Shown here: positions 36,984 through 50,074 of the stretch, in pieces
Position numbering within the stretch: position 1 is the first letter of the stretch
How the letters are laid out: every line of letters begins with the position of its first letter
From: Lepidurus packardi
Lineage: Eukaryota; Arthropoda; Branchiopoda; Notostraca; Triopsidae
Length of the DNA stretch: 64,000 bases
Reading direction: 5' to 3'
Assembly: GCA_023053545.1 (NCBI GenBank)
Contig: JAKZAN010000004.1
Span: 7,812,001 to 7,876,000 of the forward strand
Translations under genes and position numbers: made by a program
The notes under the pieces: generated by a model
The model's input: the letters and a program-made list of their open reading frames with translations, nothing else
Told to the model about the DNA's origin: nothing
The model's database searches: none

Positions 36984-37687
36984 CAATTGCACCTAGATTC
37001 TTTTAGTAAAAATACATACTAGCTCGTTTAATAACGCACGTTTGATTGTTTTCATTTACACGTAATCTTCTGACTAGAAATGTAAGAAGATCGTGATGAG
37101 CGCAATACATTGAACTGTTCACTTCGCTATCAGTTAACCTCACGGCCACTACATTTTTAAGTTATGATTGTCGACAACAGTATTGCAGCCTTTTTCCATT
37201 AAGCTTGAGTCACAGTATACATAACTGTAGCTTTAATTTGCTCAACGTGTAACGGGCTACTATTACGGCAACACGAGGGTCTATAAACCGTGGTTTAGCA
37301 CGCCCACGATTGATTGTGCCAGTAGAAATGATTTTACAGAGATTAAGTTTTCAGGGAGTACCTTTAGGTAAAAAAGTTCCTTAGTATGCATTCCGCTACA
37401 TTTGATCACTATATAGAATTTTAATCAACATTAAAAGGACAGCTAAGAAAGTCGCACGTCAGTACCTAAACCGTCCCAATACGTCAACATCAGAGGGGGT
37501 GGGTACTTTGTAACTTTATTACTGTCATAACTAGGTTTAATGGAAACTAGGTTTAATGGATAATTGATCATCAAGGCATACAGTCGCATAACCGCCATTC
37601 TGCTTTTCCACAAAACGACATGTTCAGAAATGCTAAGGCAACTTCTTCCCATTTCTTGCCCAGTGCTGAGACAGGTGACAAGAAATT
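36984..37687. other. Intergenic: copies 10 to 11
   Basis: Contains a 15-bp direct repeat (ctaggtttaatggaa at about 37531 and again at 37547). No exon recognised. Confidence 0.45.
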
Positions 37688-39779
37688 ATGGCTACGGGAC
37701 ATTCCTTTTCACACGGTAAAACTAACAAACGTTTAAACTTCTCATTCGGAAGAGAGGTCATGTTTTCGTTTTATTGTACAGGTGACCGTCTGTTGGTCAT
37801 GGTAATGGTGCTTCTAATATCGCAGCTAGTTTCTGGAATAATTTGCGACTTCGGTACAAATAACACGAAAGATTTAGTCCTTCGCAATCAGACCTTGATT
37901 ACATACATGAACAACAACTTGTATTACCGTACTAGATATATAACCACGCAGATTCGTAATGTGTCTAGCTTTAACTTAACAAGTTTTCTGCAAAGCAGTT
38001 TAGGATTAAACATAAACTCCCTTAGCCGTTATGTCAGCGAAGGTAGATTACTACAACTCAACTGGACGTCAATCACTAAAGGTAAGTTTTGTGTTTCATT
38101 TGAAACCCTAAATCATACACTTATGTTAAAGGATATTGGTCCTCAATTGCCTTACCATCCTACATCGTTTATAATTACGTGAACGTGGCCCATACTAACA
38201 TGCAGCGCTATGCAGATCTACACAGTTTTTCGCTTGGGATATTTAGACCTAGGTTTACTCAATATAACTATACTGGCATAAACTATACTTCCATTGGTTC
38301 TGCGTTGCTGTACAGGGGAATTTGTTTAGCAGGTAACCACATAAGAAATTGGCTAGAGAATTTGTAAAAAAATGTTTTTTGCTTAGGAAGTAATGTAGTT
38401 CTGTCAATTCGTACAAATATGACTTATTATCCTACAATTGTTAATAGGAAGAGTCCCAATTTTGCAATTTTCGCTACCATGATGGACAGAGCGGTATACC
38501 TACATTCCTATAGAAAACGATCAAATCAAATTATTAATAATTTTCAAATGGTGGAAATGGCAGTTCGACTCATTTTTTAGAGCAGGATTCACGAACGATT
38601 TTGTTCGAGTTAGCGTGTTATACACTTATGGCTACACAAGCTACAGCTCCGGTTTCTATACTTCGCGGATAGGCGCTCGCATGGAAGTTTACTTTAAAAA
38701 AGTTTATAAGTCAAGCACCATCCAGAACTATACAACGACATACCTGTACAAACTACCAGCCTTAATATTTAATAATGGCACAATTATTCGGCTTTCGGTC
38801 AAGGCAACTGACATTCAGTCCATCACTGCAAATTCTACAAGTGAATCCCTTCGAAAGAAAACAAGGATAGTATTCCTAACCTAGCCTTTATTATGGGATC
38901 CATATCTAGTGGCTACTGATCTAATAACAGAAAAACTAGAGACAACACTTGCGCTTGAACCGACAGCTACCCAAATGTCCACGGAATGGGAGAATGAGTA
39001 CTTTGAAATCAGTAACCTGACATTTCCAACAGACATTTCCTCGGAAAGGTACCGTAATCGTTAAATTTATAAAAAATGACGAAAACTGTCCGTTTGTCGT
39101 CCAGCTCAACTGTAGCAGATACCCAAACTCCCATCTTTTCTACGCTATTGGAGTCACAATCTACATCTAACGTTTTCACTAGTAGTGGAAGTTCGACTGC
39201 AAAGTAAGGGTTATTAATACCTTTTGACTCTTGAGATAGAAATATAACAGACATAATTGCTAGTGCTTCAGCTGTTGTTCAAACTACGTCTATCGAGGCT
39301 AGCACCAATACATTCGATCCGTCCACTTTCTTCAAAGCTGTGGTCCCTGTAGTTACGGAAATTTACAGTGGTGAGAACATATCCTTCTTTGTTAAAACTA
39401 CGTCTATCGAGGCTAGCACCAATACATTCGATCCGGACCCTTTCTTCAAAGCTGTGGTCCCTGTAGTTACAAAAATTTACAATGGTAAGAACACATCCTT
39501 CTTTCAAGTACCTTAAGGACGTTCTAACCAAGTTTGTAATTATTTAGACAAGCGTTTGCTTCCCCTTATACCCAGCAATCTACGACAAGATGCACCCACG
39601 GCTTCAGTTTCAATAAAGCAAGCATTCCTTAGCATCACAATCCCTGCTACAATCGGTACAAGCTTTTATTCAGTTCTTTTTCTGTCCTAATTAGTTCGTG
39701 TATTCTAGGAATGATTTCCATTGCTCTGGGTTGTATGCTTTGCTTGCAGACCGAATGGCTAGCCAAGCTGCGTAAATAG
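37688..39779 (+). CDS. Array copy 11: mucin-like type I membrane protein with duplicated FDPDP exon
   Basis: Exons 37688-37715 (28 nt), 37782-38081, 38132-38332, 38387-38493 (107 nt), 38564-38840, 38910-39048, 39105-39203, then either 39264-39370 or 39417-39484, then 39548-39655 and 39709-39779; 465 codons with the second choice. DRLLVMVMVLLISQLVSG is the signal; DFGTNNTKDLVLRN, FSLGIFRPRFTQYNYTGI, NVVLSIRTN, FDSFFRAGF, NDFVRVSVLY, RMEVYFKKVY. The stalk is short and poor in repeats. The FDPDP exon exists twice in a 114-bp tandem duplication; the first copy is FDPSTFFKAVVPVVTEIYSG, the second canonical. Both can join the same neighbours in phase but not each other. Ends FLSITIPATIG and GMISIALGCMLCLQTEWLAK with tail LRK. 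Confidence 0.82.
39281..39508 (+). repeat. 114-bp tandem duplication covering the FDPDP exon
   Basis: Two units begin aaactacgtctatcgagg at 39281 and 39395. Each carries an acceptor, the FDPDP coding segment, a phase-1 donor and part of the intron. Differences I see include ccgtccactttc versus ccggaccctttc, acggaaatttacagtg versus acaaaaatttacaatg, and gtgagaacat versus gtaagaacac. Confidence 0.9.
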
Positions 39780-40310
39780 CAATAATACACACAGTATTTA
39801 TTTCTTAGAAAGAAATTACAAGGAGCCTTTGCAATGGCGAATTGTCAAAAGTAGAATTATAGTGAAAACTTCACAGTGTTTTCGAGGTTCTATATCCAAT
39901 TCTGTTTGTTGTGCATACAATACAAAGTTTAAAAGTTAAAAGAATTTACATGGCAACGTAATATTATTTTCGGGGAATATCTACCGTATTCAAAGTGCTC
40001 ACTTTAAGATTCTAGCTTGAGGAAAAGCAGTAAAACAAAAGTAATAAAGGAACCCAACTACGTATAAAGTGAAACCAAGAGGTCATGTTCACTTGATACC
40101 TGCATGACAGGGAAACCTTTGACCCAACTTGATGGGTGTCTAACCATTAACATAGCCGGGCTATTTAACTCCTGGACCCCTTATCGGTAATCGTTTATCT
40201 CTAACCTAGGAACATTGTGTGTGCGCGCAGTTATAAAAAACTATTTGACCTTAGCAACGCCTTGATCACTAAACGGGTTCATAGGCCATTCCTTGTTGTT
40301 TCTCTAGACG
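39780..40310. promoter_or_regulatory. Intergenic with candidate TATA box for copy 12
   Basis: TATAAAAAA at 40232-40240 is about 79 bp ahead of the copy 12 ATG. Nothing else recognised. Confidence 0.4.
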
Positions 40311-42703
40311 ATGCGGTTGACAATGGTGTTCCGCATTATCAATGGTAAATCTATTTGTAAAGAAAAATACTTATGTTTTCTTTGTGTGAATGCTTCTCTC
40401 ATTAATATGGGCTAAGATTTTGAAGTGCATTCTTGGAAGATTATAGGATTCTTTCTTAAAAAGTCACTAAAACTATTTCTTCTGTTTCAAAGCAGGTAAT
40501 GTGCAATTTCTGTTCGTGCTACTATTCGTAATTCCTCACTTCGCTTCCAGCGAATGCGTTTTTGGTGCCGACAATGTCGTTAACCTGGCTCTGAGGAACC
40601 AAACCATTTTAAACCTTATGAACAAGACCCTATTCAGTTTTACCACGACCCCTAACAGTTCAATTCTGAACATTTCAAACTTCGACCTATGGAATCACTT
40701 GCAAACTTTCCATTCAATTACACCTCAAAATTACTTACAATTCGTTACTAGTGGCGGTCTCTATACCATAGATTGGGATAACGAAACCTACGCTGCGGGT
40801 AGGATCACTAATTTAAAGACTTGATACAGGTTAACGATTTAACCGACAAGTTTTGAGCAGGGTTTGCGTGGGACAATGGCAGGGCTCTACTTTTAAGCAA
40901 GGATAAGAAAATTTGGCTCAGTAACGCTACGGGACTGACTTACCTTCCCGATCACATCAATGAAAACTTCGTGACCCCAATAGACGAAGCCTTGCAAAAT
41001 ATTACTTCCACTTATAGTTTCTCCTATGGGATTTACAGACCAACCAGCATCCAAATGAACTACACGGGCCTTCTTACGACTGCGACAGGCACAAATCTCG
41101 ATCCGACCTGTGTTGCAGGTAAATAACTGCAGTTTAATAAATAGCTACGAATAATTTCTGACGGAAGCAATTTCCTAGGAAGTTATTTCAATTTACAACT
41201 TCCTACAAACTTGTCGGCTGCTAATGAAGTCTACGATTCCTACGGAGGGCAATTCGCTAAGTTAGCCACCATGATCGACACAGCCGTAATTTCAAGCAAT
41301 ATATCTGAACATTCAATTATTATTTATAACTATTATTACTTCAAAGTTTGACGCTTTCTATCGGAAAAGTGATTCCATTTTGAACAAGGACTTGGTGCGA
41401 GTCAATATCATTAGCGCTTCAACTAATGATGAAATTAATGTTAACGTAGAAATGGAAGTCTACTTCATAAACGACACCTTCGATCCCAACATTATACTTG
41501 ATTACACGATTAGGAACCTTGCATCCCTACAGCCGATGGTCTTCAGGAATGCAACTGAGTACCCTTTCAATGTCTCCATACTTTCCAATAATGTGACAAA
41601 CATTACTGTAAATAACTGTAAGTTTTCGTCTTATACAAAAAGGTTTTAAGTTTAATTGTTTTTCATCAGACATTAACTCAATAACTACCACAATGGGACC
41701 GACAACAGAGCCACCTACAACTACTGAACCATCGACCGCTGAACCCACAACTACGGAAACCACTACGCTTGAACCTACGACTGCGGTACCCACTACGCTT
41801 GAACCTACGACTACAGTACCCACTACTCAACCTACCACTACTAAACTAACAACGCAAAGGTAATCAGTAATGATTTTTTTGGAGAAATAATAAATCCCAA
41901 CTGTCATCGAATGACTTCTATTTAGTACAACTTATCCAACGACCAAACCACCTTCCAGTACAACCTTAGCACCAACAACCACTAGTCGTACAACCTCGAG
42001 TTCTACTTTATTCGCTACAATGCTACCATCAACTACGATTACTAGTTCTACATTACTGGAAACAAACACTACTATAATTACTAACATTGCAAACACTTCA
42101 ACATCAACTACGACGCCCAGAGCCACTTTCTCGGCCAGTAGTTCCGTGCCGTCTTCGCAAAGTCAACAAATTTCAACCACTGGAAGCTCTCAGCTCAACG
42201 CGTCAGCAAGCGCTTTCCCTACGAACACAGCTAATATAACAAACTCTCAACTTCTGGGAAATATAACCTTCTTGTTTAATCAAAACCTAACGACATCAAA
42301 AGGATCCTTAACTGGAAGCATATCAACTCTTCGTCCTACAACAAAAAGTGGGAATGGAAGCCTAATTAAGCCTAAAACTCCCGCACCAGATAATTTTGGT
42401 AACCCACTTCATTCAACTTGATCCTCGACATATTAATTATCTAATCCTTTTAACTCTTTATTTCACCGTAGACGGTTCGAACGAAGCATCCAACCTCCCC
42501 GGTTTAATGGCGTCACTATTGGCTGATCGCTATTTCTACACTATTACTATTCCTACCATCACCGGTAAAAATAATTGGACATACAAATAATCACCAAACA
42601 AATTAATATTTTTTTCGTGGTAAACGATTTTCTAGCTTTAATAATAATGATTTTCGGATGCTTCGCAATTTGCCATATCGACTGTTTACCTAAAACGAAA
42701 TAA
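40311..42703 (+). CDS. Array copy 12: mucin-like type I membrane protein lacking FDPDP motif
   Basis: Exons 40311-40344, 40496-40798, 40861-41118, 41179-41285 (107 nt), 41347-41617, 41670-41859, 41926-42398, 42472-42564, 42636-42703; 598 codons plus TAA. Signal VQFLFVLLFVIPHFASS; ECVFGADNVVNLALRNQTILNLMNKT; exon 3 carries a 20-residue insertion with a Trp/Lys stretch, then FSYGIYRP and LDPTCVAG; exon 4 FAKLATMIDTA; exon 5 FDAFYRKSDS, KDLVRVNIIS, MEVYFINDT. The stalk includes PTTLEPTT repeats. It ends PKTPAPDNFG at the normal exon border, with no F-D-P-D-P. The next exons are DGSNEASNLPGL, FYTITIPTITG and a membrane exon ALIIMIFGCFAICHIDC, tail LPKTK. Frame is intact, so it may still be expressed without the motif. 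Confidence 0.82.
41761..41820 (+). repeat. 30-bp tandem repeat in copy 12 stalk
   Basis: Two adjacent 30-bp units starting cactacgcttgaacctacga, differing at three positions, encoding T-T-L-E-P-T-T-x-V-P. Confidence 0.85.
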
Positions 42704-43317
42704 GGATCTGACCCAAGCCACATGCAAGCCGACACTACACGTCATGTTTTTTAAGAGTGGTAATGAAGAACCCCACTGTGAGACTTCCCTTTGACTCGTA
42801 CATACAACAAAAACTAGCAATAAAACATGTCAGAGTGTCATAATTACTACAATTAATACCCATAAAAGGTGTATCGGACTCCCCACTATGGTGTTCGTGT
42901 TGTAATAAAACAGATAATGCCCAAAACACGTGCCCATGCATGCATAGAGGTCAAAAACATGAAAATCCTTCCAGTTAATCATAAAACTAGCAATAAGCAA
43001 GGTCAGATACAGCGGAGGGGGGTATATTAACTACGTCTTTCATTGAATCGAAGCAGTGGTTTTATTACTTCTCCGCAGAGGAATAGTTCCCAATAAAAAC
43101 AAGAGGCTTCTTTTGCCGATGCCTTTGTTATCAAGCTATCACAACAATCTGTTACAAGAAATCAATCGATAGCCAACCTGAGAAGCATTTCCTTACTAGC
43201 TCTTCTGTTCCCAGTACTCTGATTGCAGACAGTGCTTGAGGAACAACCAATTCTACATTAGATTTTTCCTTCCAGCTTCAGTTCCACTATACACTGAATA
43301 CTAATAATAGCGCTACT
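42704..43317. other. Intergenic: copies 12 to 13
   Basis: No exon recognised. A phrase of the form aaaaactagcaataaaacatgtcaga (split here as aaactagcaataa and catgtcaga) recurs at about 42811-42835 and 42984-43006. Confidence 0.4.
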
Positions 43318-45781
43318 ATGATTTCCAACAAAAAATTCATTGGTAAGAACCACTTTCTTTTTTACCAATTTTCTTTGGATATTATCGGGTACAACTGGAA
43401 ACTAAATTGGCACTTATTTTACTCGTTGGCCGCAAGAAGTAGACCGTTCAATTTTTCTCTCTTTTCCATGCTAATGATAGGTCTTTGCTGGCTGGTTATG
43501 GTAACACTACCAGAACCGATACAATGCGAATGTGTTTTCGGAACTGCAAATACTATCAAACAGTTATTAATACGAAACGACACCATTTTGAACATCATGA
43601 ATGACACGTTTTGGAACTACACAAATTCAGCACGGGATACCATTTTGAATTTCTCCAACTTTCACTTGGATGTTTACCTAAAAACGCAAGTACCAGCTTC
43701 GGATTACCTGAAACAGGTCAGCAATGGCTTACTATTCGAAATTGACTGGGAAACCGGTAAGTTCGCTACTAAGATGTCATCTCCAAAGGCATCTAATAGT
43801 CTTTAAATAAATTTGAATAAATTTGAACACTTACCGTATAAATTAGCAAGCCGGGGATACCGAGTCGACAATACGCTTAACGACACGATCAGTTCGTTCA
43901 TCCTCAATAAGTACGTAAAACCCGTCCATGCGGGACTGCAAGACATGGCGTCATATTATAGAATCTCGTTCGGGATATTCCGACCAAAACCTTTAGATTT
44001 CGTCTTCACTGGCCTGACTGGCGGCTCCGTTTTACAGACGGATTGCTTTGCTAGTAGGTCTAGCTGGAAAGTATGCTTGGTCAATTACAATGTATTTTCT
44101 CAGGGAGCGCTTTTCTGTGGCGGGTTACAGTCGATATAACCTTTACTTCCGAGTTTGCGAATTATACTAATCGACATTTTGCAACTTTTGCTTCTATGAT
44201 AGAATTCACGGTAAAAAAATTGAAGAAATTCTATTCAATACATTAGATTCGTTTTCTAAACAGTTTGATCAGTATTACCGCGAAATTTCCGACCTGAAAG
44301 AGGACTTTGTCCGAGTGAATGTTATTAGCACGTCCATAGCACAGGATGCAACACATATTACTGGCTACATGGAAGCGTACTTTCTGAACGCAACATTTAC
44401 CAGTACATATGTCTATTCCTCTACAGATTTGAGCAAACTACCTGGCATGCACTATGACAACGGGACCAGTAAAGGCAATACGAATGTTCAGGTCTATTCT
44501 ACAAATACAAATATAGTGAACTGTAAGTTTATTTACACAACATTCGGATTTAACAATAGCTTTTAATGTTTGTACTAGCTTCCTTTTTCTCGCCGCCAAC
44601 AACCGAAATGTCGACTAGCTCCACAACAATGATGACTTCTGAACTACTCAGGGCATTAACACCGTCTTCAAGGTAAGTATCATATAATTTCTTCGAATAT
44701 TTTGAGAATTTATTGGTTTACTATATCATGTTACTCGTACTTAACAGTACACCAGAAACCACAACAACATCAACACAAACTAGCAGCTCCTCGACTACCT
44801 CATCTGCTATCCCGATGCAAACCACATCCACAACTGCTTCGGAAACCACGACTCAACCCATACCAGCAACGACACTTTCTGCTACTCCCACAACAGTTCC
44901 AGGTACACAGTCTACACGAGGCAATATCGCTGTATCCAGCAGTACATCTAAATTTCCTACTCTAGTCCAATCCACAGGGACTCAGAGTAACACATTAGAA
45001 CAAACAGTACCTTTCCTGACGCTAACATCTTCCATTAAATCAGTTTTGCCAAGTACTACATTTAAGTCTGGAACCAGTCAGTCACTGCAAGCGGTATTTA
45101 TTGCAATTACAGCGCAGACTTCAAGTGACGTTATGGCTTCTACGAATGAAACTACGAGCCGTAGCGAAACAGTCATGCCAATACAGACTCAATCATTCCA
45201 GACAATATCTTCTTCGGTACAAGCCAACTTAAATAACGTCACAATCCTTACAAGTGGAGCAACTTTAGTTTCAAATTCAAATAATGTCAGTACTACTATG
45301 GTAAATCAAGTTGCAACTAGCATCACTCCTTTTCCCAACGGAAGTTTCCCAAATGGAACCAATTCCGTGAATGGAAATACATTCAAAAATGGAAGTAGCA
45401 CTACTAAACAGAACACTAAACTTAAGGGAAGTACAACATTTGATCCCGATCCCCTTTTCAAGGCATTTGTTCCTGTCGTAAGGAAAGTGTATAACGGTAA
45501 GCTTAATTAAATAATTAAATTGTGCGAATAGATAAGTATCCGTGTTATTAATCCTCAGATGAGATTCTTCTGCGAGGGAACAGTGGTGCTCGGGACAATT
45601 TAATTGAAGATCCTTGGGTTTTATACATCACAATCCCTGCAACTATCGGTAAGCTGGTAAAGACGATACGTGCAATATCGATCATTAATCGTTGTATTTT
45701 ACAGGAGTTATGTCTGCTATCCTTATTTGCATGTTCGCTTGGCAAGTCGACTGCGAAAGGAAAAGCCCCGAAAATGTATAA
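43318..45781 (+). CDS. Array copy 13: mucin-like type I membrane protein
   Basis: Exons 43318-43342, 43481-43756, 43847-44053, 44104-44210 (107 nt), 44264-44522, 44579-44672, 44748-45496, 45559-45648, 45705-45781; 627 codons plus TAA. First exon is 25 nt (MISNKKFI). Signal GLCWLVMVTLPEPIQ, then CECVFGTANTIKQLLIRND. Exon 3: LNKYVKPVHAGLQ and ISFGIFRPKPLDFVFTGL; exon 4: FLWRVTVD and FATFASMIEFT; exon 5: FDQYYREISD, EDFVRVNVIS, YMEAYFLNATF, ending IVNC across the intron. The two-part stalk is Thr/Ser-rich with N-G-S repeats near its end (FPNGSFPNGTNSVNG). FDPDPLFKAFVPVVRKVYNG; DEILLRGNSGARDN; LYITIPATIG; membrane exon GVMSAILICMFAWQVDC, in which C-L-Q has become A-W-Q, as C-W-Q in copies 15 and 16. 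Confidence 0.86.
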
Positions 45782-47728
45782 GAACCTACACATCACCATT
45801 TGCCAACCTATGGAAAAAATGTATATCCAAGCAATTACCTCGGATTATTGACATTTATTTTTAATGGGGAATAATACCCAATGGATTGATTGGTGGAAAA
45901 GGAACACATATATGTTACAGGTCCAATACCACCTAACGAGAATGTATTTAATCTCAATCTATAATTAAAGTGTGAATTTATAACTTAGACCTACGTAATG
46001 GTATAATTTGTGGTTTGAATAAACTTGATAATAAAGTATGCGTTCCGTACTAGATACGGAAAGGGATATTTTTATGTGTACATTTGAGCTCTACATAACC
46101 CGCAACAGGAACATTCATTATTGAGCAACAGTGAAATTTTCTCGTCTGGTAAGTAATGGTGCGTTTTATTGTATCCGTTCACCAGGTCTTCCGTTGGACA
46201 GCTCTCGATGACAATAAAACGGACGTTCTGCAGGTCACCGTTCAACTGGCCGAGTTGAACGAGCGTTGACAGTAAAAAGTCCGTCAAGCTTAGGGCGGGC
46301 TTAGGAATCGTTCAGAGTTCTACTATGCACCAGGGACGCAATTGAACGGAAAGCGGTTTTCGAGTTGCGCCCCAAGCCATCCCGTTGAACTGTTCGCGCT
46401 AAAACGCCCTTACATCTGATCCCCGTCCACGCGAAAGTGCTAAATGAGCCAACGGGCCAACGCAGTTATTCAGTTCCGTTCACAATAAAACGCAACCAAT
46501 CCTCGCTAACCGAATATTCGGCCTCTGTCCTCGATAACCGCTAGTCAGTGTTAGACAAGTTCGCAAAATTTCTTTGTTGTAGTACATTCACACAACGTAA
46601 ATTTAGTATTTTTACGTTATAAAAAGCATTAGGGATTTCCAACTGTTTTCAAGAGCCAGCCTTGAACCTGGGCTGTCCATTATATGTAATAAAACAAATT
46701 GCAATTTAGTAAATACACGCATGAAGTTCAGTAAATAGTATGTGAAAGAACTGACTCAAGGCAATTGCATTTGTTCGGGCGAAATCAAATGCATGTTAAC
46801 TTTTACCCTTGCTTCCCAAACTCCAGGTACGGAGCTCAAGAATGGCGTAACTAACATATAACTAGTCTGAAAACTGACTCTTACTACTGACAGGCTAGAA
46901 AACGAGTACCTTTCGCATGGGCCCCCGTAGGACGATTTATGACTGACAAAAAACAGACTTCGCACATGTTTCTAGACGTTTAAAATCTTTAACTGACCAC
47001 TGACGACGAAGAGCGACAAAGACTTCAGCCTTATATAAATGTCATTTTGTATGAAGAATACAGAAAGTTCTTGCTTGACGTTTGACACCCGTACACCTCT
47101 TCAACGTAGCAAAACTCCAAGTTCAGCGGTTTAAGCCAAATTAGATTCCTCTTAGTAGTTCATAAGGTTGATCTAGGAAACTAGGGTTTAAATTTGGACC
47201 TCCAACTGAAAACTTTGATTAGCAGAAGAATGGATTATTGACGAAAAGGAAACACCGTCATAGCTCGTGACCTCTACTACCGGAACAATGTATTCTTTTA
47301 TTACTCACCCACACACCCACCTTGTCCGGTATGCGCCGAAAGTCGGACAAATGCATTCCGAGATTAAAAATCTTTTGTTGCTTTTGCACGATTGTTTATA
47401 AGTCATAGGAGCAAAGAACTGCAGGTTCACAGCGTGTTCAGTTTCGGAGGGCAACAGTCAAGTATGTTCCTACGGTTCGTACAAGATAAACACCTCCCTA
47501 AAAGTAAGAGAAACATTCTATGTCGCAGCCTAAGCAATACTAAGCCAATCAGGATTAATGAAAGAATAGAATTTAACATTTTCCAGAACCAGCTGAGAAT
47601 TAGTGAGATTTCTTACAACTGTCTACAACCAATATTCTTGTGCACATTATAGTACATTTAATGTGTTTGATAAAGACTTCGGCTAGATAAACAATAACTT
47701 TAAATAAAATCGCTTACATTGCTAAGGA
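45782..47728. other. Intergenic: copies 13 to 14
   Basis: About 1.95 kb with no recognised exon. AATAAA-type signals occur near 46017-46035 and a TATATAAAT at 47032-47040, too far from the next ATG to assign. Confidence 0.5.
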
Positions 47729-50074
47729 ATGAATAATCGTGCATTTAATTCTGAATGGATTACTTCGCTTCTCGCCCTTTCACTTCATTCAGGTGAAGGC
47801 GTAGTAGTATTGCTGATAGCATTATGTTTCCCAAATCTGGTATTGGGAGGATGCGTTTTCGGATCAAGCAATCTGGCTGACCTCACATCAAGAAACAGTA
47901 TAATTTTGGGCAAGATGAACGCTACTTTATTTTGTTATAGCGAAAACGCGCAAATTGATGTATCAAAAGTTTCAAACTTCAACATTGGAGATTTCCTGGC
48001 AAAAGCCCCATATTCAGTTAATCCAAGCAATTACCTCGAATTTGTAAGCAAAGGCAAAATGCTCTCCATTAATTGGACTACACGTAAGCTGCGAAATCTT
48101 TATATTTACTAGCTCGCTAGTTCATGAAGTAATAATGAGCGTGTATGACCAAATAACAGTAACTCAAACGGCGACTCAGAACGGTACAATAGAGGAGTAC
48201 GCGACGTTGGATTTATACATCAGTTGTCAGTTTGTGGATCCAGTTCACGCAGCCTTGCAGGAGCTATCTAATTATTATAGTTTCTCTTTTGGAATTTTTC
48301 GACCTACCCAAGCGCAATTTAATTTCCCTGGTCTTACGACGGATTTAAATGGTAGTCACTCTCTGGACATGAGTTGCTCTGCAGGTAATAAAAAAGAAGA
48401 AGAAGTAGAACAACAAAATGGCAAAGCATTACCTGCCAAAGAATCCAATAAGATTATACTCAATGTATGTTTTTAGGAAGTGAATTTGTTTGGCGGCTAT
48501 CTACTAATCTGTCCTACACTTCTGCCTTTGATGACAAGCGTCACATAGAATTTGAAACCTTTGCCACTGCAGTAGAAAACAGGGTAAGTACATTTTAAAA
48601 AAATCAAATGATTTCAAATTCAAAAATTCAATGTTTTACCACTATTGGATTGTGTAGTTTGAGGGTTACTACCGAAAACACGCAACTTTAGGCAATAATT
48701 TTGTTCGAGTAAATGTGCTTAACGCGTCCCGAAGTCTTTTGTCTTTAGTGATTGGATACATGGAAGTTTACTTCCTAAATGGGTCCTATCAGAAGACTAA
48801 CATAGACTCTGCAACGGATATCGCTCAATTTACCAAGATAGTCTACAACGATGGCGTCACGGCACAGAAAGAATTTTTAATCTATGATATGAATCAATAT
48901 ACCCTCATCGTAAATTGTAATTTTAGTCTCTTTTGAAATCCCAAGCTAACACTGTTTTCGCATTATAGCTTCGTATGCTCCAACTACAATGGCCCCCATG
49001 CAACCATTCAGTACCCTATGCAACACAAGGTACGTAGGTCTCATGCTTTATACATACACACAAATGCTACACAAAACCTATTTTCCTTTAAATAAATTAA
49101 CCTAGCATACAGAGCAATTGCACAGCCAGCTTTATGGGAACACTTGCTTCAAGTTCGAGTTCATCAATAACCATGACTGCGACTACGGTGGCTACGACAG
49201 CAACGCCTACATACACAACGATTGCTGCCACGACGGCTATTACCCCGATGATCGAACAAACTTCGACTGAATCTTTAGCAAATCAAAGTGCCGCATCCAT
49301 TATAGCTTCGACAACAGTTCTAGCTACAACAGGAACCGAAGTATCGTCCCTGACTGGAAGTTCCAATGCAATTCTTTTGACTTCATATTCGAATGTTACT
49401 GTAGCACCTTTGACTGATCTCTTGCTAGCAAATGGAAGTACAGTAGTGTCAGCAGGCTTGCCATCACAAAATCAATCAAACATGACTACAGCTATGGCGG
49501 CCAACATAAGCTTTTTATTGCAAGCTAACCAGTCTTCTTCGACTCCAGTTACTGGTACAAAAAGCTCGAGCAGCAATGGAAGCAGTGATATCATGGGGAG
49601 TAGCGTTATCAATGGAGGGACAACTTACGCTCCTGGTATGGGGCCAAATATCAGCGGTGGAGGGACAACTAGGGGAAATGGCACGGGAGCTAGTATCAAT
49701 TACGGAGGGACAACTTACGATGTAGATCCATTCTTCAGAGCCTACGTGCCTGTCATAACTAAGATTTACAACGGTAGTTCAGTTATACGACTCGTAATCT
49801 TTAGCGCCATTTTGTCAAGTTGATGCGTTTGCTATTCACAGATGAATATCTTTTGCGACTAAAGGTCGGTACCATGGCTCCCTTAACGACAACCAAAGCC
49901 TTCTTTGCTATAACCATTCCAGCGATTATTGGTAAGCATTAAGTACGTTTTATAGTAATCTAACTCTATATCTACTTCCAAACGGTTGTAGGCATCTTGG
50001 TAATTGTCGCAGCATGCATCTTCTGCTGGCTAGTAGACTGCTCGCGAAGAAAAGAAGAGGTCTTAATCTCCTAA
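47729..50074 (+). CDS. Array copy 14: mucin-like type I membrane protein
   Basis: Exons 47729-48083, 48121-48384, 48477-48583 (107 nt), 48658-48916, 48969-49029, 49106-49773, 49842-49931, 49992-50074; 628 codons plus TAA. The first 22 codons run unspliced into G-E-G-V-V-V-L-L; since cag|gtgaagg at 47790-47799 looks like the exon-2 acceptor of copy 7, a hidden 5' intron is possible. CVFGSSNLADLTSRNS, KVSNFNIGDFL, KGKMLSINWTT; intron 2 is only 37 bp, but the same short intron is found in the 53.7-kb relic, which supports it. FSFGIFRPTQAQFNFPGL; EFVWRLSTN; FEGYYRKHAT, NNFVRVNVLNAS, YMEVYFLNGSY. Gly-rich GGTT repeats end the stalk. FDPDP is changed to Y-D-V-D-P-F-F-R-A. Membrane exon GILVIVAACIFCWLVDC, tail SRRKEEVLIS. 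AATAAA at 50298-50303. Confidence 0.84.

Noticed and set aside
42399..42471. Hidden FDPDP exon in copy 12 (ttcaacttgatcc looked similar)
   Set aside because: Neither frame nor splice sites fit, and the V-P-V-V-T-K part is absent.
46240..46260. Inverted repeat gttcaact-ggccg-agttgaac
   Set aside because: Eight-base arms, no nearby gene or RNA signature; could be chance.
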